A stretch of 64,000 nt of DNA from Heterodera schachtii (GCA_023374025.1 SIJG01000181.1:62001-126000); one strand, 5' to 3'; counted from the first letter of the stretch, positions 41,979 through 56,375 are shown. The notes: generated by a model not told the origin, from the letters alone. Made by a program: numbers and translations.

Positions 41979-44900
41979 ATATATATTTATTTATTAATTT
42001 TTATATATTTTATCTGAAATTTTTGTGAATCAGTTAAGGAATTGTTTTATGAATCATGTAAGAAGACACCGCCCAATAACATAGCAACAATACCATCTAC
42101 TTTGTTTTTTATTTTATTTAATAAGAATTTTTGTAAATTTTCTAAAATTTATTATAATTCAAAATTTTAATTTATTTATTTTTCTTTTGATGGTAAGGCG
42201 TTTCATATGTTTTGATAAGTAATGACGGATTTAATTGTCAATATTTATTTAATAAAAACGTTTGATGAAATAGATAAATTTCGTAGAGCTATTTTTTCAT
42301 GTAATATTAATTTTCTTTTAAATTAATTTTTTCAAATTTATTTATTTGTATTCTTACGTAGATTTATTTTGTCAATATGATATTTTAATACAAATTCAGA
42401 GACTTCAGATAAAAAATTGTTGATATTTTTGAAATGCATGATAATAACTTTTTCTCCGCCCAATTTCTTTTAACAAATATTTTGCATCTATTTCTTCAAT
42501 TTTTTAAGATTCACAATATAATGGTTTAATATTTTGGGTTTGAATTAATTAAATAACAATTAAATTAATTAAATAGATGTGTTGTTATGTTCCACCTTTT
42601 TTGAAGTTTTATTTTATTCGACATTTTTTTTTTAATTAGTAGTTTTTTTAGTTATGATAATTTTATTTTTAAATTAATCACTAAATATTTGTTGCAATTT
42701 GAGCTAATCCAAATATTCCTCTAAATATTTTAATAAATTGATTAAACATTTAGATTTTAAACAAATTTATTTTGTAATATTTTTATTCTTATTGTTAATT
42801 TCTTGTGGAGTTAAGTGAAGATAATAAATAAACTGAAACTTGTAATCGAGACAGGGAGATTATTTTTCGACAGATTTATTTAGTGGAAAATTTTTGAAAT
42901 TTATTTTGAATATTTTAAATGTCATCGTTTCAAAAAAAAAGCATTTATATTGCATTTTTGTAAAAAAATATCTGAATTTTACTTAAAAATTCGAAAAATG
43001 CAAAATATTTTACAAAAGAATGATAAAACCCCCCAAAATATTGAACTAGAAATATGAACCTTATTTTGCGTTTCAGAAATTTGGAAGTTTTAATTTGAAA
43101 ATTTTTTCTTTTTGAGCACGGAAAATTTATGCAAATTTTTTTAAGTTCAAAACTCATTTCAGGGATGGACAATGTTAGTGGAATAAAGCTTAAAAATAGA
43201 GTAAATCGGGAGAATTTTTTTTCCATAAATTTGGAATTTTGCGATTTTTCAGAAAAAAAATCAGATCGCCGTTTTGAAAGGGAATTTTCACAAATTAAGA
43301 ACAGAGGATTTAAAAGCAGCAAAGCCTCTATTTCAAAATTTTGCCTCATTTACCTATCAAAAACTACAAAATGAGGCTAAAGCCTAATACCTGGGAGCCC
43401 TTATTTAAATGAATTTCAATTTTGAATAAATTAATTTTTTTTTAAATAGAAACGAAGTTAATTTTTACGAAAAAATAAAAACTATTTATCCCCGGGCAGA
43501 TAAATAGAGACAGGGAGATTATTTTTCAATCTACTTCGAAAGGGGTAGATAATTGGCGACGGGCAGCTTAATGGAGACGGGAATATAATTAGAAAGAAAA
43601 TACGGTAGTCCTTTTTATAATATAATTGTTGATAATTTTTAGTTGGTTTTTTATAAATTGTAAAAACAAATATTTTAGTGTTTTTTGATCTTATAAATAA
43701 TAATAAAATGTTTTCTAATTTCAATTTCATTTGAACAGAAGATTGATTAATATTTATTCATTTTTTAATTAATTATTTATTTATTCTATTAACCACAGTT
43801 TGTTTATTTACAAATTTTTAAATCTCGTTAGGACTCCTCAAAGTAGCACAAACACTTTGCGCGTTGAATAAAAATTGAGTTTTATTTATCATTTTTTCGA
43901 AATCAAATATTTTTATTTATTCGATTAAACATATAGTTGATTATTTAAAATTTTTATCCTCATTCCTGCCGTCTTTTTATATGAAGATGTAATTTGATGA
44001 TTTTTTACCGAATAATTTATTAAGAAAATTATTTTTAAAAATAATTAATTAAAAATAATTAATTAAATTATATTTTCTATTTTATATGAAACGTACAAAA
44101 TTTATTTTTTTTTCACTATTATTTAAGTTTCACTTTTAACTTATAACTCATAAAACTTTGCTGAGAAGTTTTGGGACTGATTGATGTATAATAATGTTAA
44201 TATCAGTTTTCCATTTATCAACCTCTTGCAATAATGTTATTACTTATTATTTATTAATATATATAATTAATTTTTTGCTTTTAACTAATTTATTTAAAGT
44301 TAAATTAGTTAATTGAACGATTTTCGTTTCCAATGAAGATTAATTAGACATTTGAAATATCATCATATCCTTTAATACTTTCTTGTAAAATTTTTTAATA
44401 ATTATTTTGTGTTTCAGATCATTAATTAGTTTTCTTTTTTTGATATAAAAATTTAAATTTAGACAATTATTAATCAATTGGACGATTGTTGTCTGTGTTC
44501 TTTTCTCGTATTAAATTTTTTTAAATCATAAATAAATAAAAAGCTTATAGAAAATAATATGTTCATTAACTAGATTTTAAATTCAAAAACTTATTTGAAT
44601 TAAAATTCTTTGTATATTCTTATAACTTAATTAATTTTATTTTAAACAATTTCGTACTTATTTCATTATTCTTTAATAATCATGCAATGGAGCGAACGTC
44701 GATCCTTTTGTTCCTGTCGTTTTAGCAGTTTTAAAAAGTATTTTTCATTTTAATTAATTTAATTTGATGCCAACCTGCTCATTATAAATAAGATTTTGTT
44801 GTTATTCTCATTTGTCCGCAAATTTTTCTCAATCAATATTTCAACATTGTTTTTTAGAAATTTTTAGGTTAACCTGTTTCCGAGTCAATTTCGATTGCTC

Positions 44901-45490
44901 GTCTATTGACGCGCTTCCACTCATCATTATTTTCAATTCACTATTTCTTTAATTCTTTCTTAGATATTATTTATATCGGTAAAATTAATAAACAATTCAC
45001 GAGTCAATCCATTCCAGTATGAAAATAATTTATTGGTGCATCATTACAAGAAATTTATAATTTTTTATTTCCTGTTAAACTCTCTATTTTATTGAATATA
45101 AATTTTTATAATTTATGCTTTAAAAGCACATTGATGTTATGGATAATTCTTTTCTCAAATGATAGTATTTCTTTTAAATTTTATTAGTGTTTAATATTTA
45201 AACTGTCGTTAGATATTTATAAACGGTCTATTCAATCTTTTGTATTGAGTTCAGCAAAAAAATACAGTTTGGTTTCTTCTACACATACAAATCACCAATT
45301 TTTTTAATATGTTATATATATATCGACAAATAATGCATATTTATTCATTTTGGTTTGTGATTTATATTTGTATTTTTAATGTATATTGTAGTCAAATAAA
45401 ATGCACCTTTGTAATTTTTCGTTTTTAGTTTAATGTAAGGGATCATTTTTCGCTTGCGTGCTAATATTGGTACTTCCCGGTTAGGTGATC
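39068..45490. other. AT-rich DNA, no gene seen
   Basis: Includes a (TA)n microsatellite at 41942-41986 and a gagacagggagattattttt motif repeated at about 42850 and 43508. No coding signal. Confidence 0.6.
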
Positions 45491-46008
45491 GGACATTTGG
45501 ACAGTGGACATCTGGACAGTGGACATTTCGACAGTGGACATTTGGACAGTGAAGTCATTTGGACAGAAGCGGACAATTGGACAGTGGACATTACGACAGT
45601 GTGTGAATTTTTTTACTTTTATAAAAATGGCTTAAGCAATGACAAAAATATTTTCTTAGGCCATTTGGCAATTCTTCCAATCCGATTAGTCAATTTATAA
45701 GCGCCCGCTCATTAAAAAACAACAATAAATTTCATCTTGTTTATTTTTAAAAATATATACTTTATCTTGGTTTTAGAAGGAATCAATTACCTATTTTAGT
45801 GCTTGATCAAACATAAGAAAATTCAATTTTACCTAAAGATTTCTAAAAAATATTTTTTCATTACTGCTAAAGCCATTTATAATAGCAAAAAAATTCACTC
45901 ACTGTCCAAATGTCCACTGTCCAATTGTCCGGTTCTGTCCAAATGACTTCACTGTCCAAATGTCCACTGCGAAGTGTCCACAGTCCAGATGTCCACTGTC
46001 CAAATTTT
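45491..46008. mobile_element. Foldback-like element with ggacagt satellite arms
   Basis: The left arm (45491-45660) has tandem ggacagtggacatttgg units followed by gtgaattttttt...aaatggctt. The right arm (45840-46008) is its inverted copy (aagccattt...aaaaaaattcac, then cactgtccaaatgtcc units). The match includes the irregular gaagtcatttggacag block, so the two arms are inverted copies rather than independent arrays. No coding sequence. Two short frames over it translate the satellite. Confidence 0.8.
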
Positions 46009-46499
46009 GACAAAATATCTATGATTTTAGAAAAATATTTAAAATTCAATTAAATCATGAAATGAGTCAGACAGGTGGCATAAGGGCATCGATATTGCGC
46101 AAAATCTCGTAAAATTCAGATATTTTGTCAAATCTATGATTAAAAGTCATCAGATGTTAAAATAAATATCATATTCGTGATCAGCGACCTAGCAAAGTAT
46201 TTCGGAAAATTTTTACAAATTTATAACTATATATAATTTAAAAAAATATTATATATTTTTTTTATTAATTTAGAGTTTATTTTAGAACTTTTATTGAATA
46301 TATTTTAATTTTATTGCCGGAATAACAAATTTAATTAAAAATATTTTATGTGAAAATTAGTCTATTGTTATTCATCAAATTATGATCATTAGAAATTATT
46401 TATTTATTAAGAATTAGTTGTTTCATGATATTAATATTTTATACAGAAAATTCTTGTTTCAACAGAAAATTTTTGTCATTAATATTTGGAAATGCAATA

Positions 46500-48620
46500 T
46501 TAACAATTTTAAAAAATTTTCTTTTTATTCTCGTGACATCTTCCATTAATTCAAAGTTCAGCGCTTTAAGGTATCCATTTCGCATGATTTAGCATTATTA
46601 TTATATTATCATGGAAAGCAATTTATTATTAATTCGTTGAATGGCCGCCTTATGAGCAATTAGTATGGTGCTGGGACGTTAGTCAAAACCATCAAAATGG
46701 GCGTTAGTCAAAAAACCATCAAATAGAAAATTTTTGAAGGAAAATTACTCATAATTTCGTTTAAAATTGATCAAATTTTATAATCTTGATATTTTTTGAT
46801 AGCCCTAAGTGTTTTCTATTACCTTGCAAAATTTCTAAAAATTCTTTAAGGTTAAACAAAGTTATGACCTGAGAAGCTCAAAAAAACCGTTTTTTTGAAC
46901 ATTTTCAGTCATAACTTTCTTGAAACTTAACGAAATTTTTTGAAATTTTGTAGGCTAATAGAAAAAATGATATCATGAATTAAAAATTAAGTTGCTTTTG
47001 AGCAATGTTATATCAAAAAATATTTTCATTTGATGGTATTTTGACTAACGCCCATTATGATGGTTTTTGACTAACGTCATAGCACCATTAGTATATGGTC
47101 ATTTTTATTTTATTTTTATATAAATAAATAAAACTGAAAAGATCAAAGATTGAATTTAAGATATTAATTATATTTAACTTTATGATGATGAGAATTAGGT
47201 TCACATTAGTATAAGATCGAGCATTTTCTCGTATGTTGACTGTGAAATCTTTAATCACCTTTATTTATAGCTTGTCGAATGTTTAGGAAATAAATTTTTA
47301 ATTTTTTTTTAAAACTTTTTTAAATTTTAATTTATTTATTTATTATTTAATACTATTTTATTATCAAAATTCATCTGTTCTTTAAACTTGGTGCAACAAA
47401 AGCTCCTGTATCAATGTGTGCTAGGCTTAAACGAGAACAATTTGTGAACAAGAGAAATCTCTTCAAAATTCGAATCTCCAAATTTTTTTTCGTTAAATAA
47501 TTCAATTCGAATTATATAATTAATTATTTGTCTATATTGTTAAACATAGTAAATTTATTTAAACTTTTTGATAATTCCTATTATAATGATTTAAAGTTTA
47601 TTTTATACAGAAACACTTGAATGTTTTAATGTTTGATGTAATAATGTAATACATTGGCTAAGATATTCCTCAATTGTATATAGTTTTCTTTTCTATTATT
47701 GCAATATAATAAATTATTTTGTTTATATGCATTTTTCAAAAATTTTTATGCATTTTTATTTATTTTGTTAACACGCACCCCGTCTTTGGGAGTGTCGCTC
47801 GTATGCTGACAGTGATATATTTAATTATTTTTATTTTTAGCTTGTAAATTATTTTTTATTTAGTTTAAAAAAAATTTTTTGAATATATTTATTTATGATT
47901 TAATAATAGTTTTTATTAAATTTTTTAATTTTAAGTTGTTTTTTATTATCGTAAATTATGCAATTCGAATTATATAATTAATTAAATTATATGCATTTTC
48001 AAAAATATAAAAAAAATTTATCTTAAGTTTATAAAAATTTGCTAACTCGCTTTTTCCTTTATCTTTTATGAATGCGGAATTCTTATTTATTTAATAAATT
48101 TTGTTTCTATTATTTATTTAATCTTTTTTAAATTCTTTTAACTAAGCTTCGAATACTTCCTATCCTTTAAAAAATGCCAGCGTATTTGCCTTATTGTTTT
48201 ACTTTAATTTAAAAATTATTTATTTTTTTCATTTAATATTATCTTTTGAAACTAATGTTAAATATTAATAAATTATGTTGATGATAATTTTACGAAAAAT
48301 AAATACTTATTAAAAATATATATAATTTTTATTTTATTTTTATTTGTAGATAAATGTTTAGATTACATCTTGAAAATTTTTTTTTCATTTTTACGAATTC
48401 ATATTTCATGAATATTTATTATATACAAAAGTTTCTTCACTGATTAAGAAAATATTTTAATTAAGCAGAAAATGTATTAATGCTGAATGTTATGAAAAGA
48501 ATTGTTAATTTTGTCTTTTTAATAATCATCGCGTCTTCTATGGACAAGCTTATGTTAAATCTTCTGCTTCAGAAATCCATTTGCGTGCGTGCGCATTATT
48601 ATTAGATTTATTTGTTTTTA
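46500..48620. repeat. Diverged copy A of a multi-kilobase repeat
   Basis: Landmarks occur in the same order as in 60900-64000: gccgccttatgagcaattagtat (46645), ttcatctgttctttaaacttggtgcaacaaaagctcctg (about 47370), atacagaaacacttgaatg (about 47605), and aataatcatcgcgtc...tccatttgcgtgcg (about 48520-48600). It carries the insertion 46667-47086, which copy B lacks. Confidence 0.75.
46667..47086. mobile_element. GGTGCT-family inverted-repeat element, copy 2
   Basis: Begins ggtgct and ends agcacc, with a perfect 8-bp target duplication, attagtat, at 46659-46666 and 47087-47094. Terminal repeats (gacgttagtcaaaaccatcaaaa...) differ in the repeated core from copy 1 (gttagtcaaa instead of gttatataaa) but keep the aaccatcaaa rhythm and the ggcgtta spacing. 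The interior holds the same ggccataact/ctattacc-type motif. No coding sequence. Confidence 0.88.
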
Positions 48621-51600
48621 AGCAATAAAATTTTAATTTTCAATCGCAATTCTCCATTGATTCTTATCTTTCATTTTAATTTTGTTAATAGCAGTTTTAT
48701 CAGCTTTTAGTATTTGGCCACTAAATTAATTAAAGTTTCACCTTTTATTTATTTATTTTGTTCAATATATAAGGATAATTTTTATAACGTCGTAATTCAT
48801 ATAAATTATTTGTTTTAATCGCTAATAATTATTTTTTTATATTTTATCACTGCTCGAGTAAAACAATATTTTGTTTCAATATGTTTGAATTTATGCACTT
48901 AAATAATCACAACTTTTTTCTTTGGAACAAATCCAACCTAATTGGTATCATTGATTCCTCTAACTGTCCTCTATTAGCCTTTAAAATTTCAAAAAATTTA
49001 ATAAGGTTCAAAAAAGTCATGGAGTATGTTTCTTTCATTTTTATTTTGTTAATGGCACGTCTTTAAACAATTAGTATTTGGTTTCAAATAAACTTTTCAT
49101 TTTTTTAATATTTTATCAATATTTCATTTTTTAGTTCGTGGCCAAAGCCCCCATTTTTAGATGGTTCTTTTTCTCTAATAGGCAAAATGAGACAATTTTG
49201 TAATTTGATTCTTTGTTTTGTTTAAATAATTATTTATATAGAATAAATTTAAAAATTGTTGAAAAGCAATATTTATTACCGAAAAAGTCTATTATAATTT
49301 AATAATTTTGTCTAATAAATTACTCAACTAATTCTGTTGTTTCAATTGTAAAATTCTGAACTAAAATTCATTCTTTAAGTATAAATTTAGGATTAAGCCC
49401 CGACCCCGAGCCCCCCGGCCCGCGAACCCGACCCCCTGACACATAGTCGGGGGACTGGTCCCCGAGCGTTGTAAAAATTTAACAGTTAATTCAATTTTAC
49501 AAAAATTGGCTCGAAACAAAATTTGGACAAAATTCTCTTAACAAATTGCACTCTAATTTCAAAAATTTTCCCGGCGGTGCCTAAAGGCACAGCCGGACTA
49601 CATGCCCTATCCATTGTTTTCAAAAATGTTTTTGAAAAACGCACCGCTATAAAATTTTTGAGCCTCGGTTTCTATTTCTGAATTCTGAAATTTTTGGGGC
49701 CTCGGAATGCCATGTTATAAAATGCCAAAGTGGACGCACTTGATAATAATATTTTTTTTTACTTTATTTTTTTTGTTTTTATTTAATTTTAAAATAAAGC
49801 TAAGAATTTATTTTTATAATTATTTAAAATATTAAAAAATATTTGTCAATTTATATGAGTTTTAAATAGATTCACTTTTATCTTTTATTATTGATTAAAC
49901 GACAACAAATTTTCTTTTTTAATTTTACTAATTTATTAGTAATCATGTGAAATGAACTCTATCGTTATTGATTTTCCCGTGAATATTTTATTTTATTTAT
50001 ATTTCTCACAACATATTCAAAATTTTTCACAAAAATTTTGTTATCAAAAAATATATTTACATATAATTAATATATGGCATTTTTCGAGATTTAGGAGTAG
50101 TCGCGCCGTTCGGACTTTCCATTAAACAAGTCCCGGCTGAAGTCATAGTAAGAGACAAGCAAATTTTAGCATATTATTTAGAATAGATTTTGATTATTTT
50201 TAGATTAGAAATTGATTTTATATTTATATGTAAAATCACATTTATTAAATCAAGAAAAAATAATTTGTTTAAGCCATAGATTTCTAAATTGTTATTTCTT
50301 TCTTCAATAAATTTTTATTTTTCTCCGTTTAAATGCTATCATAAAGTTAAATGAATAATTTTACATTTCCATTTAATTATTAATATTTTTCATTTTTCAT
50401 TAGAATCAAATTATTTTTCAATATTCTAGGCAATATTTTTTGATTAGGTTTTATACTTGTTTAATCCTCTCCCAATTTATTCCGCAAGCATATATTTGAT
50501 TATTTTAAATTTTCATTTATTTTAAAATAACATTTTTAACTTTCATTCATTTTCCTATTTCTCACGATATGTCGTTGTATTTGTTTTTACTATTATATTT
50601 CACTTTGTAGTTATCTTAATTATAATTATTTTCCTTAGTCATAATATTATATTTGGAAGGCTATGAAAAATTTTTTAATGAATTTTTTAATTTTAGATTT
50701 ATCTAATTAAACAGTTTTAGTTTTCAATTAATATATTTAATCTCTGTTTATGCTAATAATTTTCGAATTGATTTTGATCAAGATGATAAATTTAAATTGA
50801 TCGAAATTATCATTTATACCGGCAATGAAAACTGCATCCTCTTTGCTCAGCCGTGTGCACTCGGCTCTGGTGGTTTCTCAGAACTTGTTTTTTAATTTAA
50901 AATAATAGGAATTATAAATATTGATTGTTTAAATATTTTTCGTATTATTTTTTAACAATATATGTTGCTTGTAGTGAAATTGAATAATTTTTTTCTTTTT
51001 TTCATTTGAAAATTATTTAATTTTTTATATTAATATCTACTAAATATAGAATTAATTTTATTATTTGGTAATTTTAATTGTTCTCTATTAAATTTATTAC
51101 TATGTAAATATTTTTTAATCTTTTTTCATTTTGTAAAATACATTAAAAATTATTTTCTTTTTATCTTTTGAATGAAAATGGAATTTTATATTCATAGTCT
51201 TTTTATTTAAATGATTCATTAGAAAATTTTTTTTAGAATTGTTAAATGAATAATATTGCTTTATGAAAACATAAATCCATTTACTTTCTAACATTTATAT
51301 TGTACTTTTTACAAATCGTTAATCTTATTGTATATTTGTTAAATCACATTTTAGTACTTTAAATATTAATTTATGGTATCTGTTTTTTTGAAAAAAAAAA
51401 ATTAATTTTTCACAAAAAAATTTTATTCTCAAAATATGAAAAAATAAAAAGGTGTACGAAAAAATTGCAAAATTTTGAATTTTTTTGGGGCATATAAAAA
51501 ATTTTTCTTAAAAAATCCTCAAAAATTGCAAAACACCTACAAAAAAATGCGAAAAAGTACAAAATATGTATAAAAATATGTACATATGTAATATGTACAA

Positions 51601-54600
51601 AAAACCCCAAATAGGTAAATAAAATCTTTTTAATTTCGTGGGTATTTTTTTCAGTATAAATTTTCAAAATTTCTTAAAATTTGTAAAAAAAAATTTGCCG
51701 AAATTTTGAATTATTTTTTGAATATTTCCAAAAATTTTCGTAAAAAATCCTCAAAATATGTAAAAAAATGAAAATATATAAGAAAAAAGTTCAAATATGT
51801 ACTAAATATTAAGAAAATCCCGAAATATGTAAATATGTATAAAAACCCCGAAATATGTAAAAATATGTAAATAAAAGTCCCAACTTTTGTTCGCAAACCC
51901 AAAAAAGAAAGTGTTTCTCCTACTAATTAGGCTATGGAGAAGCCAGAAAAAAAATATATTTATATAAAATTAGCAGCCTAATGATTATTATTTTTATAAA
52001 TTATGTATGATAATTTTTTCTTTTATTGGATTATTATTTTTTTTTAAATCATTTTTTCAGGGTTTCATCTATGTTCAACGCTCCGCCACTAGCACATTTG
52101 ATTAAATTATTTTTTCAGTGTCATTTTTATTTTTATTTCTTATTTTTGCACAACATTTTTTCATTTTAATATAAGGTATTTTTGTTTGTTATTAATTTTA
52201 TAATAAAATTATGCTTTTTATTTTCATAAAGAGTTTAGAAAAAATCATTTTTTTGCTTGAATAATTTTTTATTTACTTATTTATTATTATTTTTAAGGTA
52301 TATTCAATTTTTCAATAATCTGCCTCGTTATTCTTTTGTTTAGATTTTATGCTTAATTTTAATTCATTTCAATTTGCTTTAAGCTCAAGTAATAAAACTG
52401 ATAAAAGTTTAATGATTTTTATGAAGAAAAGATTTTAAATTATTTATATTCTCAAATTTTGTGTAATGCTTGCTTTTTAAATAATAAAATAATATGATAG
52501 TCATTAAAATTTATTTTAGGGTTTTTTCTTTGAAAAATATTTGCTTATAATTCAAAATATACATTTATATTAGAAAAAGAATTCTTTTATTTTTATTTTT
52601 AATTCTTTGTTCTAATAGATAAGCAGTAATTTTTACATTTTTATTTTTTGCCCAAAGCCATTTAAACTATTTCATTTTAATTAATTAGTGATACTATTTC
52701 TTTATTTTATAAATGGAGTTTTTTAAATAAAATTTTACTCATGATCTTTCATTAATACAACATTATATTAGCATTCTATATTTGAAATTTTAATTTTATG
52801 TAACCAAAGTAAAATTTTTTGCCTTTCTCATGCATAGTATACATCGTAACTAATTCATTCTGTATTTTCTTTTATTGATAAAAAGCTCAATATAATTAAG
52901 TCATGATGTGTATTTTTTCTTTGGGATTATTCTCATAAATTCTTAGGTATTTTCATAGTTTTACCTCGATCGGCCTCGCCTTCATCAATTAACACTCCCT
53001 TACAAATTAGTGCAGTTTTCATTTGGATCATCCGGACTTTTAAATTGAGTTTATTTTGCATTAATATTGTGTTTAAGCGCTGCAAAACAGATTGACATAA
53101 TTTACCTTCTTTTTAGAACTAATATAATTATTTATGATTAATTAATAGATAATGGTACCCGATCGCATCAATAAATTTTTTCTCGAAAATGTTTTTTATT
53201 TATTTTTTATTAAAATAAATATTTATTTTAATTTCCATAAAAAGTCATTATTGCTTATATATTTACACTATTTATATTGACTTTATAAGCTATTAATTTT
53301 TCTTTGAAAATTTTTCTAGGTCAATAAATAATATTTAATTTTTAATTAAAAACCAAATTCAAATAGCATAAAAAGGAGCCGAAACAAAACTAGTTGAAGA
53401 ATTATAATATTTTGTTCTTTGTTCTAAATAAAAATAGAAATTTTACATAAATTATTATTAGTGAGAAAAGTCATTTAATTATATTCCTCAAATAAATAAA
53501 CCTCTTTATTATGTATTTTAAATATGCTATATTTTTTAAATTTAAAAAACAACAACATAAATGATTAATATAATATAAACAATTTAAAGTTAAAAGCATT
53601 TAAATTATTTTTTTTATTTCGAAAACTGGGATTTTTTCAATGATTTATTGCTTTTTTATCTATAAAAATGTTTTAATTCCGGTTCTCTCAGCGTAGTAAA
53701 GAAAATAGTCAATTTATAAATTACTTTATTTGAATGATTTTTTTATATTCATTTTTAAAATAAATTTTTGTTTATTATTATTTTAAAATGTCGATAGTTA
53801 TTTGCTATCAAAAATTCTAATAGTTTGATATTTTAAATGTGATTTAAGGTTTATTTTTGTTTTATTCTATTTTCAAAATATTGAAAAATAAAATCATATT
53901 TTAGTTGCACCGGACATATTAATCAATTATGCACACTTGGCACGGAAAAACGGGCGTGGTCGTGCCTTTTGCAGCTTCCAGCCCGCGGACAAATCGTTTT
54001 GATTTAAATGAATACTATTTTTTGAATATATTTATTATTGTCACGTGATGAAGTCGTTAGAAGAAATAAGATTTAAATTGTCTATCTATGCATTCGGTAA
54101 GGTCTGAGGATATAATTTTGTTATATTATAATTCATTTATTTAATAGACTTTCATTATATTTAATCTTTAATTGCACTTTCGTCATCTTTCAATTTTTAT
54201 TATTTTCTTAGTTGCCTTGCTTTTTCATTTTTCGTATTCTTATATATTATTTATCTTATTTTTTTATTCATAGGTATTTTTAATCTAATTAAAATTTATG
54301 TAAATTAAGTTATTTCAGCATCATTTTTAAAACTGAATCAGAAAGTTGATTTTTATGCATTATATATTAATTTTATTTTTGCGAGTCGTTTTGTTTCATT
54401 GGTCTCCTTTAATCTTAAATGATACTATTTAGCCAAGAAACGAAATATGCATCCCTTTGCTGCGCATATGTATAACAACCATAGAACTTACGTATTTTCT
54501 TGATTTTGCTTTATTTTCAATAAGTTTTATGTTTTAGTTTATAAATATTTAGTTTTTTTTATTAAAAAAGCCTTGGTTGCGTTTATTATTATTACTATAT

Positions 54601-54681
54601 CGTCTTTATTACTAATAAGTAGTTCTACTTATAATTTTATTGCATTTTATTATAAATGCTATCATAAATTTGTATCAAGAT
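48621..54681. other. AT-rich DNA, no gene seen
   Basis: A dispersed motif copy (tcctctattagcctttaaaattt) lies at 48970-49020. A GC-rich patch at 49395-49470 (ccccgaccccgag, then a palindrome gtcgggggactggtccccga) is followed by gcggtgcctaaaggcac at about 49572, related in inverse orientation to the middle of the element at 20001-21251. Positions 51580-51870 repeat aaatatgtaaaa motifs. Confidence 0.55.
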
Positions 54682-54953
54682 AAATAAAGTGTATACTGCC
54701 ATGTAATTATGAAAGTTTTTTTGTTTAATAGATTCATATGAATTTTCTCAATTTAAATGGTAGTATAAAACTTACTCAGAAAAAAAAGATTTTACTTCCA
54801 TTTTTCGAATTTTTATTAAATAAAGTGTATACTGCCATGTAATTATGAAAGTTTTTTTGTTTAATAGATTCATATGAATTTTCTCAATTTAAATGGTAGT
54901 ATAAAACTTACTCAGAAAAAAAAGATTTTACTTTCATTTTTCGAATTTTTATT
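54682..54953. repeat. Tandem duplication, 136-bp unit
   Basis: Two adjacent copies, 54682-54817 and 54818-54953, beginning aaataaagtgtatactgcc and almost identical. Confidence 0.92.
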
Positions 54954-55829
54954 TATGATTATATTGAAATTTTGTTTTGTTTTTGGAACTGTATATATAA
55001 ACGTATAAAAATTTTACTTTTAATAAATCTGTTTTTAAAGTAAATTAATTGTTATGTGTTGGGATGGATTCCTCCTCCGCCACTTCTGATTTTTTTATTA
55101 TGTAAATAGTCGTTTATAATTCTTTTCGAAAAATACATTTTTTTTTTAAATTTACTGGCATTTTATAAAAATTTCAAAATGATTAAAAAAATTTCTTTCA
55201 ATCTTCATTTCTTAAAATTATTTTTTAATTTATTATTAATTCATTGCTGCGTGAATGGAACAGTAAAAACGACCCATACCCCACATGGTGGCTCATTTAA
55301 GAAACGCGATGGCGCATTTAGTAAAAGCGCATGGGTGGGACTTTTTAGGAAACTCACTAGCACCCTTTCGTTGCTGGCTATTTGAACAGTTCCTAACAAA
55401 GGAAGTCCACAGGTGTCCGTGAGATTTTTTGATACTTACTTATTTTAAAATTCAAATTAAAATAGAGTTAACATTTTATCGTATTAATTTATAACCGAAT
55501 GCATATATTGTAATGTCAATATAGTAGCCCGTAACATAGAAGTAAGGGTGAGCCAAATACCCCCTCCCTCAAAGAAAAAAAGTAATAAAAATATGTCTGG
55601 TATTTGTTATATAATAGATTCTTCACTTCCGCCAAATTTTCGCAAAATTCTTGAACGGGACTTTCCTTTCCTTAAAATTTAAGTTATTTTCCTCCATTCA
55701 AGTGCCGGACCCTCTTTTCCTATATGTTTTTTTATCGGACCGAAAACAAGTTTTATTGGCCCTGAATTAATTATTTGCATTTGTTTTACCGCCACTTCCA
55801 ATTTTCAAACTCACAGATGGTTCCTTTCC
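54954..55829. other. Intergenic, no gene seen
   Basis: A less AT-rich stretch at 55235-55400 contains cccataccccacatggtgg and gcgcatgggtggg but no recognisable gene. The 68-codon frame there has no supporting feature beyond a hydrophobic N-terminus. Confidence 0.45.
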
Positions 55830-56375
55830 TCCATTCTGCAGCTGTCCCTTTTCATCTTCCTCACTCAACGGTCTGTTTCCATCATCCTTCTCCAACTGTC
55901 CGTTTCCATCATCCTTCTCCAACTGCACCTTTCCATCATCCTCACTCGACAGTCCGTTCCATCATCCAAATGTACCTTTCCATCATCCTCACTCGACAGT
56001 CTCTTTCCATCATCCTCACTCGATAGTCTCTTTCCATCATCCTCACTCGACAGTCCCTTTCCAGCACCCTTCTCCAGCTGTCCCTTTTCATCTTCCTCAC
56101 TCGACGTTCGCTTTCCATCATCCTTCTTCAACGGTCCTTTACAGCACCCTTCTTCAACGGTCCCTTTACAGCACCCTTCTTCAGCGGTCCCTTTCCAGCA
56201 CCCTTCTTCAACGGTCCCTTTTCATCATCCTCACTCGATAGTCCCTTTCCAGCACCCTTCTTCAACGATCCCTTTCCAGCACCCTTCAACGTTCCCTTTT
56301 CATCATCTTCACTCAATAGTCCCTTTCCAGCACCCTTGCACCCTTCTTCAACATTCCCTTTTGATTCTGACCCTT
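55830..56375 (-). repeat. Minisatellite with coding potential (10-residue repeats)
   Basis: About 18 units of 27-30 bases (ccatcatcctcactcgacagtccctt and cagcacccttcttcaacggtcc types). On the minus strand a frame from 56375 reads repeats of GAGKGPLKK and LSSEDDEKG to a stop at 56128; a second frame takes over from about 56131 to 55865 with SSEDDGKR repeats. A splice-acceptor-like TTTTTTTCCAG ends at 56376, just before the repeats. This could be an exon of a repetitive Lys/Gly/Glu-rich protein with a frame break, or a non-coding minisatellite. Confidence 0.55.

Noticed and set aside
45485..45700. Frame reading GHLDSGHLDSGHFDS
   Set aside because: Translation of the ggacagt satellite; the same applies to the inverted frame at 45867-46049.
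53935..53990. Small structured RNA (ggcacggaaaaacgggcgtggtcgtgcc)
   Set aside because: One short hairpin with no family match; GC content alone made it stand out.
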